This document shows, in pieces, positions 15,525 through 22,357 of a DNA stretch of 27,643 nt. Each line of letters begins with the position of its first letter. The first letter of the stretch is position 1. Origin of the DNA: Spirochaetales bacterium (lineage in GTDB: Bacteria > Desulfobacterota_D > UBA1144); contig PCAG01000028.1 in the NCBI GenBank assembly GCA_002730475.1, forward strand, positions 1-27,643. Reading direction: 5' to 3'. The notes under the pieces were generated by a model, which did no database searches, was not told the origin of the DNA, and saw only the letters and a program-made list of their open reading frames with translations. The position numbers and the translations under genes are program-made.

Positions 15525-16258
15525 TTTAGTTTCATTATAACCTCGCCAGCTCCTTCCTCTTTGTCTTTGCTGCCATCATTAAATAAATGACCACGAAAAG
15601 AAACCAAAGTACACTCCCTTTTATCAACTTCTATAATTTTATCTACAACTTGCTTAACAACATGCTTGTCTGGATAATAGTCGTCCCAAATTATATATGC
15701 AGATTTGGCGTCTTGCATAACATTGTTGCATACTAGGTAGTCGTTTAAAATAATTTGAGAATTGCTATGGTCTCCATCTATAAAGCAAACCGAGTAGTCT
15801 TTGTTGTCTGGATTATGAATGAAGGAAGCATAGTCTGAAACATGATGAAATTTAATTTCACTCAGGCTGTTGGTAGAGGGAACCGAGGCTCTAAATCTCT
15901 CCAGAATGTCCATATTCGAGGCCTCCTCTTTCCTAAAGTTTATTACGTTGTCTCTCTTTTCGTCTGGAACAAGAATATCAAAGCTATCTACTTTTTTCAT
16001 GTCTGCACATAAAGCAACCGCCATAGCGCAAGTCCCCCTTCCTGTTCCTATCTCAAAAAACTTCTCACAGTATACGCTTTCCAAAAAAGCTTTTATAAAA
16101 AATGGCTGCTCCATTCCGTAAGTAAATTCAAACTCTTCTGGGGGAGGTTCTCTATATGCAGTTTTACTAAGCTTGCAAATTTCCTTCATGATGGGAATAT
16201 CATTTTCCCAATCATAACCAGATTCTTCAAAAAAACTTTTTAGGTCTATGTTTTTCAT
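15521..16258 (-). CDS. SAM-dependent methyltransferase, class I
   Basis: 245 residues. It has a Rossmann core with motif I F-E-I-G-T-G-R-G-T (68-76), an acidic residue after the second strand (D91 in K-V-D-S-F-D), and C-F-I-D-G-D-H (158-164) in the place of the catalytic/metal region of the Methyltransf_24 and cephalosporin-hydroxylase-like families; I-I-W-D-D-Y follows. It most likely O-methylates a sugar hydroxyl during glycan assembly, as these enzymes do in surface-polysaccharide clusters, but the target is inferred. The ATG follows the upstream stop by one base. Confidence 0.8.
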   Translation of the reverse strand: MKNIDLKSFFEESGYDWENDIPIMKEICKLSKTAYREPPPEEFEFTYGMEQPFFIKAFLESVYCEKFFEIGTGRGTCAMAVALCADMKKVDSFDILVPDEKRDNVINFRKEEASNMDILERFRASVPSTNSLSEIKFHHVSDYASFIHNPDNKDYSVCFIDGDHSNSQIILNDYLVCNNVMQDAKSAYIIWDDYYPDKHVVKQVVDKIIEVDKRECTLVSFRGHLFNDGSKDKEEGAGEVIMKLK

Positions 16259-16259
16259 T

Positions 16260-17012
16260 TTATTTAGATCTTATTTTAGACTTCAAAACTTCAAAAAAGC
16301 AGCCCGGATGAAACTTCTTGTTCTTGTCTATGTTGTTTCTCCTCCAGACTTCGTTCCATAAATGCACACAGTAGCTGTCTCGCATTACAGTTTCGTAGAT
16401 TAGATCGCCTGTGCTGGGCGGATCGCCCATAAAAAAGACTTCAGTATTATACCAAGGTACATGATTGAACTTTTTAAAATGTAAAACAAAGTCACTTAAT
16501 CCATGAGCTTTTACAGACTCCCCGACTAAAGAGGGGCCAATAGTCCCCCATTCGAGAGTTTCTCTGTTTACCGATGAAGCCTTATCGTAGCAATATTTAG
16601 CAAAACCTGATCCAGCAGGAGCTTTAATGAAGTTGGAAGAGCAAACTACTTTATCTCCGTCTTTTTCGGAAGCAAAAATATACTCAGGGTCTTCCGGGAA
16701 TCTGTTTAGTGATATTACATCTGTGTCTGTCCAAACCCCTCCCTCTTCAAGCAGCAACTTGTATCTGAAGAGATTCGAGAAAGCAGAAAAGCTGCCCTTC
16801 CCTTGACCAACGTTATAGCAAAAGACTTCAGACTCATCGAGGATTGAGTTAGCGTCCAAAATAATACAGTCTTCAGGTGCGTTAGAAATCTCATCATAAG
16901 CATACAAATGAAAATCGTATCCATTCTTGATATAAGAAGATATACACAAATTTTCTAGATCGGAAAGCTCTTTCCCTATCCATAAGGTTTGTATGGCTGC
17001 GTTCACTTTCAT
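16260..17012 (-). CDS. DXD-sugar glycosyltransferase (GT32-like)
   Basis: 250 residues from the ATG at 17012, which is 4 bases after the upstream stop; a frame from 17126 would overlap the neighbour by 110 bases and is rejected. The start M-K-V-N-A-A-I-Q-T-L-W-I-G is typical of GT32/capsular galactosyltransferases. F-S-N-L-F-R-Y-K-L-L-L-E-E-G-G-V-W-T-D96-T-D98 is the family's most conserved motif, with the metal-binding DxD. The C-terminal part has V-P-W-Y-N and H-L-W-N-E-V-W, as in alpha-1,4-galactosyltransferase-type enzymes. The donor is often UDP-galactose or GDP-mannose; unknown here. Confidence 0.85.
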   Translation of the reverse strand: MKVNAAIQTLWIGKELSDLENLCISSYIKNGYDFHLYAYDEISNAPEDCIILDANSILDESEVFCYNVGQGKGSFSAFSNLFRYKLLLEEGGVWTDTDVISLNRFPEDPEYIFASEKDGDKVVCSSNFIKAPAGSGFAKYCYDKASSVNRETLEWGTIGPSLVGESVKAHGLSDFVLHFKKFNHVPWYNTEVFFMGDPPSTGDLIYETVMRDSYCVHLWNEVWRRNNIDKNKKFHPGCFFEVLKSKIRSK

Positions 17013-17016
17013 GGGT

Positions 17017-18018
17017 TTACTCGATGATTGGCAGAGACTCTTTATAAATAGAGTAAAACTTTTTGGCTTGGTGGTATGATTCGTCTCCGTCCGGAGAGTA
17101 TCTAGAGTCAGGTAGCACTCCTGCAAAAATTTCCATCTTTTTACTACACTCTACTAAATCGTAGTTATTAGGAAAGTTCGCTAGCCCGTATCTCAGAACG
17201 TCGTTAGATTCTGCCTGAAATCCGTTTTGAAAAAGAGTCTGACAAAACTCCGCAAGGACAGGGGCAGAAAAGGATAAATCTACGCTTTTAATCCAACTCT
17301 GATCCCTGTCTCCTCTTCTCCTGTTGCAAAGCTTTCCAATGTTAGTATATCTTCCGTCATCATGAAAAGAAACAGAATCATGATTATGGACTATCAAAAA
17401 GTTGTTTTCCCTGCATTGTTTGGAAAAGAAGGTGTCTTCGTTATGGTTGCCTTTCCTGTACTCTTCTAGTGACTGTACTCCGTCGTATATTCCAGCGGAG
17501 CCCCATTGAACTTTATCAAAAACTTTCTTCTTCATCATCCACGCTGTGCCGCCGGACATATAGAGGTTGTCGTCGTTTTCTTCTGGGTTTAATATTATAT
17601 GCCCCTTCTCCTTACTCTGGAAACAAGCGTGGTCCCAAAATCTTCCTCCATCTGGAAGCCTGACTTGGGTCGTCATTACGTCAAAATAACTATGAGGTAT
17701 GTTTTTCGCCCAATCTGGAGAAAGTATAAAGTCGTCGTCGAGAATGCAAATTACATCAAAATTAGAGTGCTCGCATCCTAAGTTTCTCATTTCTCCAAGT
17801 TTACCCTCAGCAGCAGAGTCCTTAGCTGGTATGAAATTTATTTTTTGTCCTTTTTCCTCTCTGATTGAGTAGCCGCTTAAGTCGCCACAAACATTAATCT
17901 GATAATCCTTAAGATGGCTTTCTCCATTGTAGCTTGCGCTTAGGATTAGTCTATCAAGTTTTTCGTGATCAGCGCCGTTAGTAACTACGACAAAGGATAT
18001 TCTATCTGGACGGGTCAT
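17017..18018 (-). CDS. GT2-family glycosyltransferase with C-terminal helical extension
   Basis: 333 residues. S-F-V-V-V-T-N-G (8-15) begins a GT-A fold; C-I-L-D94-D95-D96-F-I-L (91-99) is the DxD metal site, preceded by the M-R-N-L-G (77-81) element of GT2 enzymes; H-N-E-D-T-F-F is the later catalytic acid segment (ED). The last 90 residues (Q-T-L-F-Q-N-G-F ... L-A-N-F-P-N-N-Y-D-L) look like tetratricopeptide-type helices, possibly for binding a partner. The ATG lies 17 bases inside the end of the upstream FmdB-like gene. Confidence 0.85.
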   Translation of the reverse strand: MTRPDRISFVVVTNGADHEKLDRLILSASYNGESHLKDYQINVCGDLSGYSIREEKGQKINFIPAKDSAAEGKLGEMRNLGCEHSNFDVICILDDDFILSPDWAKNIPHSYFDVMTTQVRLPDGGRFWDHACFQSKEKGHIILNPEENDDNLYMSGGTAWMMKKKVFDKVQWGSAGIYDGVQSLEEYRKGNHNEDTFFSKQCRENNFLIVHNHDSVSFHDDGRYTNIGKLCNRRRGDRDQSWIKSVDLSFSAPVLAEFCQTLFQNGFQAESNDVLRYGLANFPNNYDLVECSKKMEIFAGVLPDSRYSPDGDESYHQAKKFYSIYKESLPIIE

Positions 18019-18346
18019 CTTTGTGTTTTGTGCCTTTTCTCTTTTCGCTATATTTTTTGAAGTACTTTTCCTTAACTGGGTCTTTCCCGTAAGCCTTCTC
18101 TCTTTTAGCGGAAGCTTCTTTTGAGGCGTCCCACAAGTCGCCCAAAGTACCTTTTTTATTTCTGGTGGATTCTACGAACTGACTCTCCGAAAGGGATGAA
18201 TAGTCAGAGTCGATGGCCATGTTAGGAGAAGTGAAGACTCGTTGATACTCAATTCCGTCTTCGTTGTAGGAATGGTCTTCGTTTATCCCCTGAATAACGG
18301 AGACTACTTCTCCTGTTTCTGGGTTCTCATATAGATATTCAGGCAT
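18002..18346 (-). CDS. FmdB-like small protein without zinc cysteines
   Basis: 114 residues. The start M-P-E-Y-L-Y-E-N-P-E-T-G-E and the following V-I-Q-G-I and Y-Q-R-V-F (34-38) line up with FmdB zinc-ribbon proteins ('MPiYeYrC..CG..fe..q' ... 'rv'), but every cysteine is missing, so no zinc ribbon can form. The C-terminal half is Lys/Glu/Arg-rich (R-E-K-A-Y-G-K-D-P-V-K-E-K-Y). FmdB-like proteins occur in many aquatic phages; the role is unknown. It overlaps the upstream glycosyltransferase by 8 bases and the downstream one by 17. Confidence 0.6.
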   Translation of the reverse strand: MPEYLYENPETGEVVSVIQGINEDHSYNEDGIEYQRVFTSPNMAIDSDYSSLSESQFVESTRNKKGTLGDLWDASKEASAKREKAYGKDPVKEKYFKKYSEKRKGTKHKDDPSR

Positions 18347-19421
18347 TTACGCAATCTAAGATTTTGTCGAACGAGTTAGCTAGCGAAAACTTCTCCTTGA
18401 GCCTGTCTCCTTCTGGGTTGTTTCTGCTTTTCTCTACTCTCTTTATTGCCTGCTCGCAACCATGGATAAACTCGTCTTCTGAAAAACTAAATATATTCCC
18501 CTGATTGTGGTCAGCTCCTTTTCTGAAAAACACGCTGTCATAGACCTCTTCTTTTCCGTTAGGCTCAACTAAAACACAAGACTTTTCATCAGCCCAGTCT
18601 CTATAGGAAGAGGCATTAAGAATAACTGCATGTTTACCCAAGCAAACAGACTGAAACTCCGGAAGGCCCCATCCCTCTCCTCCAGACATTCCTAGGACTA
18701 TATCGGAAGAATTTAGGAAGTCGTTGTAAGTAGAGTTTTTTTTCATTGCTCCTAGATAACTCAAATTAAAAAAGCCAGACTTTCTTCCCAAGCTATCCCA
18801 TATCTTCTCGTTATCCTCCTTTTTGAAAAACGGATTATGTATGGCGCACTGTAAAAAATATTTTTTGTTGTTTCCAAATTTTTTGACCCAAGAGGAGATT
18901 ACTTTCTCATGGTTTTTTCTTTTTTCAAACTTGCCTACTACGTTAAAAGTTATTCTTTCGTCGCTAGGGGGGCGATTCTTAGTTTTATGAAAGTTGTATT
19001 CATCAAAACCAAGTGGAGCGAAGTGGCATTTCACGCCCTCTTTTTCGAAAACACTTTTAGAGAAACTAGAAGTAAAAATCAAATTGCAGTTTTTAGCTGC
19101 ATTTATTTCTGTTTTGGTTGGTTCGTCTAGCTCATGGAAAGTCAAGAGGCTGTGCTTGTTACTAACAGACTCCAGAGCTCCGCTTAAATGCCAAAGCTTT
19201 AGGCATGGTACGTCTCTGTCGTGAGAATGTTTACCCTTGTTTATGCAGGAATCAAGCCAAGACTTGAAGTCGCTGGAAACGTCGGTTTGGGTGGACAAGT
19301 CCACCTCCCCTATTGGAATTAGGGAAGGGGACAGTCCTCGATTAAAAGCCTCTCTCAGCAGGCCAATAGAGACCTGCCCGAAAGAGACTGAGTTAATAGG
19401 TAAGTTAAATGAGATCTCCAT
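18339..19421 (-). CDS. GT4-family glycosyltransferase
   Basis: 360 residues from the ATG at 19421 (17 bases inside the end of the preceding gene); an in-frame codon at 19451 would add ten residues. Recognisable parts: L-N-S-V-S-F-G-Q-V-S-like Gly loop near the start (10-20), P-L-G-F-D (136-140) at the domain border, V-V-G-K-F-E-K-R-K-N (161-170), typical of GT4 enzymes, and G-G-E-G-W-G-L-P-E-F (247-256) with two Glu residues in the nucleotide-sugar site. It is the first glycosyltransferase of the minus-strand cluster. Donor and acceptor unknown. Confidence 0.86.
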   Translation of the reverse strand: MEISFNLPINSVSFGQVSIGLLREAFNRGLSPSLIPIGEVDLSTQTDVSSDFKSWLDSCINKGKHSHDRDVPCLKLWHLSGALESVSNKHSLLTFHELDEPTKTEINAAKNCNLIFTSSFSKSVFEKEGVKCHFAPLGFDEYNFHKTKNRPPSDERITFNVVGKFEKRKNHEKVISSWVKKFGNNKKYFLQCAIHNPFFKKEDNEKIWDSLGRKSGFFNLSYLGAMKKNSTYNDFLNSSDIVLGMSGGEGWGLPEFQSVCLGKHAVILNASSYRDWADEKSCVLVEPNGKEEVYDSVFFRKGADHNQGNIFSFSEDEFIHGCEQAIKRVEKSRNNPEGDRLKEKFSLANSFDKILDCVNA

Positions 19422-19698
19422 CAGAAGAGTCAGAAACGGCGGCCTCAGCAACAGCTTCGGTCTCTGGCTTCTTGGCCTGCTCTCCTATCTTCGAGAGATA
19501 CATCCTGAAATCTGGAGCATTTTCAGATTGCCCCTCTTTGTTGTTGGAAAAAACAACGATTTTGACCTTCTTATCTAGAGCCGCTGCTCCAAGATCTTCG
19601 GTCGTGATGTGCCCAGCAAGATAAGTCTTACCTGTGGTTTTGGCTACTCTTTTCCAGAGCGCCCCTACTTCTGTGTTATTTGACTTATTATCAGCCAT
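19405..19698 (-). CDS. DUF736-like small protein
   Basis: 97 residues. V-G-A-L-W-K-R (11-17), G-K-T-Y-L-A-G (23-29), then K-I-V-V-F-S-N-N-K and N-A-P-D-F-R (60-65) form the pattern of small phage/plasmid proteins of the DUF736 kind, whose two halves ('GxxWKk...ylsg' and 'aPDfrv') are found in either order. The function is unknown; some relatives are thought to bind DNA. The tail is acidic and Ala/Ser-rich. It is the first gene after a promoter-like module that ends 10 bases before its ATG, so it may lead the transcription of the glycan cluster. Confidence 0.6.
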   Translation of the reverse strand: MADNKSNNTEVGALWKRVAKTTGKTYLAGHITTEDLGAAALDKKVKIVVFSNNKEGQSENAPDFRMYLSKIGEQAKKPETEAVAEAAVSDSSDGDLI

Positions 19699-19708
19699 AA
19701 GAATCTCT

Positions 19709-19737
19709 AGTCTAGATTATACTTTTAGAGAAGTCAA
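19709..19737 (-). promoter_or_regulatory. Promoter-like module before glycan cluster
   Basis: Minus strand TTGACT (19737-19732), six bases, AAAG (19725-19722), seven bases, TAGACT (19714-19709). The -10 ends 10 bases before the ATG at 19698, exactly as at the helicase promoter. A perfect TATAAT lies inside the spacer (19721-19716) and may be an alternative -10. An imperfect dyad, AATCT/AGATT, covers 19702-19718. Confidence 0.6.
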
Positions 19738-19739
19738 CA

Positions 19740-20360
19740 TTAAATTTTATCCTCGTTATTGCTGCAATTTATTTTGTTTCTAACCATCTTAGCTCCCTTT
19801 TCGTGAAGATTAATAGCTGTCTGTGTGCTAATACCTAATTCCTGCCCTATTTTTGACCAAGGAAGCTTATTTTTGTCTGTTTCTCCAAAATAACGCATAT
19901 TGAAAATTTTCGAAATTCTTTTATCTTTCATTTCCGATAATAGATTCATAATGTATTCTACTTCCCCTCTTACCTTTTCTGCTTGGGCCTGACTATCTGA
20001 AACTAGCTCCCCATCATCTTCTAAAAAGTTTTTTAAATCTATTTTTATTCTATTTTTCTTATTTTTGTTGTTTATTTCATTTAGGCAAAAGTACCTAACG
20101 TGATTGCATAACCAAGTCGAAAACTTAGACCCGCCGTCTTCTTTGAACGATTTGCATGCTTTAAATACAATCAAATTCATATCACTCCTAAAAGCTTCAT
20201 AACTATAACCAACCCCCGACAAAGGCTTTGAGTAGCTTTTATAAACTTTATTAAATATGCCGATGTGTCTTTCGGCTAGGGCCAAAACTGAGCTAGAACA
20301 CCTTGCGTCCCTTACTTTAATGGCTAACTCTTTATCCAGAAGCTGTTTATTACTAATCAT
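19740..20360 (-). CDS. Sigma70-like RNA polymerase sigma factor
   Basis: 206 residues. Region 2 is visible around residues 50-96: Y-E-A-F-R-S-D (54-60), F-K-E-D-G-G-S-K-F-S-T-W-L (72-84) and H-V-R-Y-F-C-L-N-E-I (87-96), which is the -10-binding and core-binding helix set. Region 4 follows at 148-196, with a helix-turn-helix in W-S-K-I-G-Q-E-L-G-I-S-T-Q-T-A (168-182). Region 1 and most of region 3 are absent, as in small phage or group-4-like sigma factors (T4 gp55 is similar in size). It probably redirects host RNA polymerase to phage promoters. The leader contains two hairpins and a sigma70-type promoter of its own (20432-20460). Confidence 0.82.
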   Translation of the reverse strand: MISNKQLLDKELAIKVRDARCSSSVLALAERHIGIFNKVYKSYSKPLSGVGYSYEAFRSDMNLIVFKACKSFKEDGGSKFSTWLCNHVRYFCLNEINNKNKKNRIKIDLKNFLEDDGELVSDSQAQAEKVRGEVEYIMNLLSEMKDKRISKIFNMRYFGETDKNKLPWSKIGQELGISTQTAINLHEKGAKMVRNKINCSNNEDKI

Positions 20361-20372
20361 TTCCCTTATTAA

Positions 20373-20410
20373 ACGCTCGAAGAGCGTAAAAGAAGAAGCT
20401 TGTCTTCTTC
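20373..20410 (-). promoter_or_regulatory. Tandem hairpins in leader of sigma gene (possible attenuator)
   Basis: On the minus strand, GAAGAAG (20410-20404), loop ACAAG, CTTCTTC (20398-20392), then TTTT (20391-20388), which looks like a weak intrinsic terminator. A second hairpin follows directly, ACGCTC-TTC-GAGCGT (20387-20373), and the ATG is 13 bases further. The first stem strand belongs to a 14-mer found again at 20608-20621. Confidence 0.4.
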
Positions 20411-20621
20411 CTTCCCCAAGGAGGAGCCAAAGTAATAGCAGTCAACTCAGCACTAGTCAATTAAAAACATGACTCTGCCTTTTGTAGCAACCTGAATCTA
20501 CCCGCTTCAGTCCTGCGCATTGGCCATTTTGTCAGCCTAGCTCGCAACCAAATTCAGCTATGTAAGTTTCACTTATTAAGCGGTGGGACTTTTCTTTTGA
20601 CGCTTAACTTCTTCCTTCCCC
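20404..20621 (+). repeat. 14-base direct repeat in the divergent region
   Basis: CTTCTTCCTTCCCC occurs at 20404-20417 and 20608-20621. Each copy is followed by a G-run (AAGGAGG, and ATGGGGG), so each can fold into a C/G hairpin; the second makes a perfect CCCCCATGGGGG palindrome (20618-20629). On the minus strand the repeat reads as a purine-rich GGGGAAGGAAGAAG. Confidence 0.7.
20432..20460 (-). promoter_or_regulatory. Sigma70-type promoter candidate for the sigma gene
   Basis: Minus strand TTGACT (20460-20455), 17-base spacer, TATTAC (20437-20432); a second TTGACT lies at 20445-20440. It lacks the AAAG spacer element of the other promoters, which would fit an early promoter read by host polymerase. 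Confidence 0.4.
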
Positions 20622-20835
20622 CATGGGGGTCGCCTTAAGTTTATAGCTTTTCCAATCTCTGACGCCGCCTTTTCCCGAAATAACGTGAAGGTTATTAGCC
20701 TTCTTGATTGGTGTCTTTTTACGGGCCTGTTGTCTCTTACGTGTTTAAGTGGGCTAACCCCACTAGGCTATTTCACCGCTAAAGTAAAAAGGGCTTTTAT
20801 CCGACGCTTGCTAATCCGTCAAGCTCTTTTTTTGT
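20461..20835 (+). ncRNA. Candidate structured noncoding RNA in the divergent region
   Basis: No convincing protein-coding frame exists in this stretch. Stems visible on the plus strand: CTGAA/TTCAG (20492-20510), TAGCT/AGCTA (20538-20560), TTAAGCG/CGCTTAA (20576-20607), CCCCCATGGGGG (20618-20629), CCAATC/GATTGG (20652-20711) enclosing AATAAC/GTTATT (20679-20696), then CTTTTTAC/GTAAAAAG (20715-20791) enclosing GCCT/AGGC and AGTGGG/CCCACT (20748-20764). The last three nest neatly, with AGGC directly following CCCACT. A hairpin with a T-run (20806-20833) could end a plus-strand transcript. Large structured RNAs such as GOLLD and ROOL are known in phages, but I cannot match this to any. The strand is uncertain because most stems work in both directions. 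Confidence 0.35.
20806..20833 (+). terminator. Weak intrinsic terminator-like hairpin
   Basis: GCTTG (20806-20810), a 9-base loop, CAAGC (20820-20824), TC, then seven T (20827-20833). The stem is 5 base pairs only. It would end a plus-strand noncoding transcript before the oxygenase promoter module at 20847. Confidence 0.35.
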
Positions 20836-20846
20836 GTTTTTTGGGG

Positions 20847-20875
20847 TTGACTATTTCAAAAGGATAAAGTAGCCT
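20847..20875 (+). promoter_or_regulatory. Promoter-like module before oxygenase operon
   Basis: TTGACT (20847-20852), six bases, AAAG (20859-20862), seven bases, TAGCCT (20870-20875). The spacing and AAAG match the four other modules; the -10 is poor. GATAAAGTAGCCT (20863-20875) is identical to bases at the 8942 site. If used, the message has a leader of roughly 110 bases before the ATG at 20990, containing a 14-codon ATG frame (20911-20955). Confidence 0.45.
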
Positions 20876-20989
20876 TCCTTGCTCAAAGCGGCCCAATTGT
20901 TGCGAATAACATGGCGCAAGTCAAAAAAGTTGGAGATTTCTTCATAAAGATTTGATTTTAGGGCCTTTTTGATAGTAAGTATATAATAG

Positions 20990-22357
20990 ATGAAGCCTTT
21001 AAAATTAGAATTTAAAAATTTCTTTGAGGATCCAGATGAAGTAAGAAGATTCGCACTATCACAAAAGTTTTACCCCTGCGAAACTCACCCCACCGGCGGA
21101 AACTGGCCCGGAATAAGAACCGAATTTTACCACACTTTAAGCGAAGACAAATATTACGACTACACCTCGAAAATATACGATTTGATGGGGTGGAAAAGCG
21201 GAAAAGACACATATTTTGAAGCGATGTTTCAGCTTTGCACAGAGAAAGACGGAACAAGCTGGATACACCACGACATAATGGAGCAAGGCTTTACTCATGT
21301 AGGATTAGTCTACTTAACCCCAAACGCCCCTAAAAATGGCGGCACGATTTTGCATGAACCTAAAATAAAAGAAGATAATGAGCGCCTAATAAAAGAAGAC
21401 GCAGCCGACCCAGACCTCTTTAACGAAATCGGAAAGGTAGAAAACGAATACAACAAGCTGGTTATGTATGACCCAGCGACTTGGCATAAATCAGACACCT
21501 ACTTCGGAAAAGACCTGTACGACGGAAGACTGACCCTAGTCTCTTTCTTTAGGGAAGAGGGCGCGTCATCCAATTGGTCTCAACCCCAATCAGCACTAGC
21601 GGCGTCAATTAAAGACCTCGGATTTGACAAGATACCAGAAGATAAAGTCAAAAAAATAGAACCTGTTCCAAAAGAAATAACTTCTAGATTTTCTTCCGCA
21701 GCAAAAGAAGACAGCGGATCAGGCGCTCTTACCATACGAGACTATAAAAAGACGGAAGAAAAGGAGTGGGAGGACAAGTATCTAAAACATGCAGCAAAAT
21801 CCCACGAATGGGACCTTATGGCAGACGAGCTTGGCTACCCCGGACACACTCAAGTGTTTGCGTGGCCATTTTTTACAGAAGATTTTTGCAAAGAAATCAT
21901 AAACGTATGCGAGACAGAAGGAAAATGGACACAAAAGAGACATGAGTTTTACCCTACGACAGACATGCTACTTGACACAGTGGGCCTGAATGACATGTAT
22001 GAAAAAGTGCTTCAAAAGCACTGCTACCCCGCCGCAATGGATTTTTATGCTTTAGAAGGAAAAAACTGGGAGAGCTTAAGAGGAGAAAACTTCATTATAA
22101 AATACAAAGCAGACGGACAGCCACACCTTTCTCTTCATCACGACTACTCTAGAATTACCTTCGTAGCTAATCTGACCCAGTACGGAAAGGACTACGAAGG
22201 CGGAGGAACGTACTTCAAACGACAGAATATTTTACACAGGGGAGAACTGGGAGATGTCTCTGTGCATCCGGGAAACATAACCCATAAGCATGGGTCTAGA
22301 CCCGTAACCAGCGGAACAAGATACATTATAGTATCTTTTTGTAACACGAACGAGTGA
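20990..22357 (+). CDS. Two-domain 2OG-Fe(II) oxygenase; C-terminal lysyl-hydroxylase (PLOD)-like domain
   Basis: 455 residues, two oxygenase domains in one chain. Domain 1 (about 1-195): G-N-W-P-G-I-R-T (37-44), W-I-H93-H-D95, N-G-G-T-I (116-120), distal H166 in D-P-A-T-W-H-K-S, and R180 in G-R-L-T-L-V-S-F-F. Domain 2 (about 285-455): F-F-T-E-D-F-C (294-300), H383-H-D385-Y-S, D-Y-E-G-G-G-T-Y-F (401-409), V-H-P-G-N-I-T-H432-K-H, and G-T-R444-Y-I-I-V-S-F. The second domain follows the C-terminal catalytic domain of procollagen-lysine hydroxylases almost word for word ('HPGxLTHYHEG...GTRYIMVSF'). Both domains keep Fe ligands and the 2-oxoglutarate Arg, so both may be active. A charged linker (220-270) joins them. 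The substrate is unknown. It leads the plus-strand operon, with a glycosyltransferase three genes downstream. No Shine-Dalgarno sequence is seen. Confidence 0.87.
   Translation: MKPLKLEFKNFFEDPDEVRRFALSQKFYPCETHPTGGNWPGIRTEFYHTLSEDKYYDYTSKIYDLMGWKSGKDTYFEAMFQLCTEKDGTSWIHHDIMEQGFTHVGLVYLTPNAPKNGGTILHEPKIKEDNERLIKEDAADPDLFNEIGKVENEYNKLVMYDPATWHKSDTYFGKDLYDGRLTLVSFFREEGASSNWSQPQSALAASIKDLGFDKIPEDKVKKIEPVPKEITSRFSSAAKEDSGSGALTIRDYKKTEEKEWEDKYLKHAAKSHEWDLMADELGYPGHTQVFAWPFFTEDFCKEIINVCETEGKWTQKRHEFYPTTDMLLDTVGLNDMYEKVLQKHCYPAAMDFYALEGKNWESLRGENFIIKYKADGQPHLSLHHDYSRITFVANLTQYGKDYEGGGTYFKRQNILHRGELGDVSVHPGNITHKHGSRPVTSGTRYIIVSFCNTNE

Noticed and set aside
20685..20867. Sixty-codon plus-strand frame in the divergent region.
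   Set aside because: Cysteine/leucine-rich low-quality translation that runs through the nested RNA stems, no ribosome-binding site and no neighbouring overlap.
20843..20960. tmRNA-like start (GGGGTTGAC...TTTCAAAAGG) followed by GCG AAT AAC ... TGA resembling a tag frame.
   Set aside because: No 3' tRNA-like half, T-arm or CCA end follows; the oxygenase gene begins 35 bases later, and the same bases form the promoter module.
20982..20987. TATAAT just before the oxygenase ATG, like a T4-type late promoter.
   Set aside because: It ends only two bases before the start codon, has no -35, and transcription would start inside the gene; a chance match in A+T-rich DNA remains likely.
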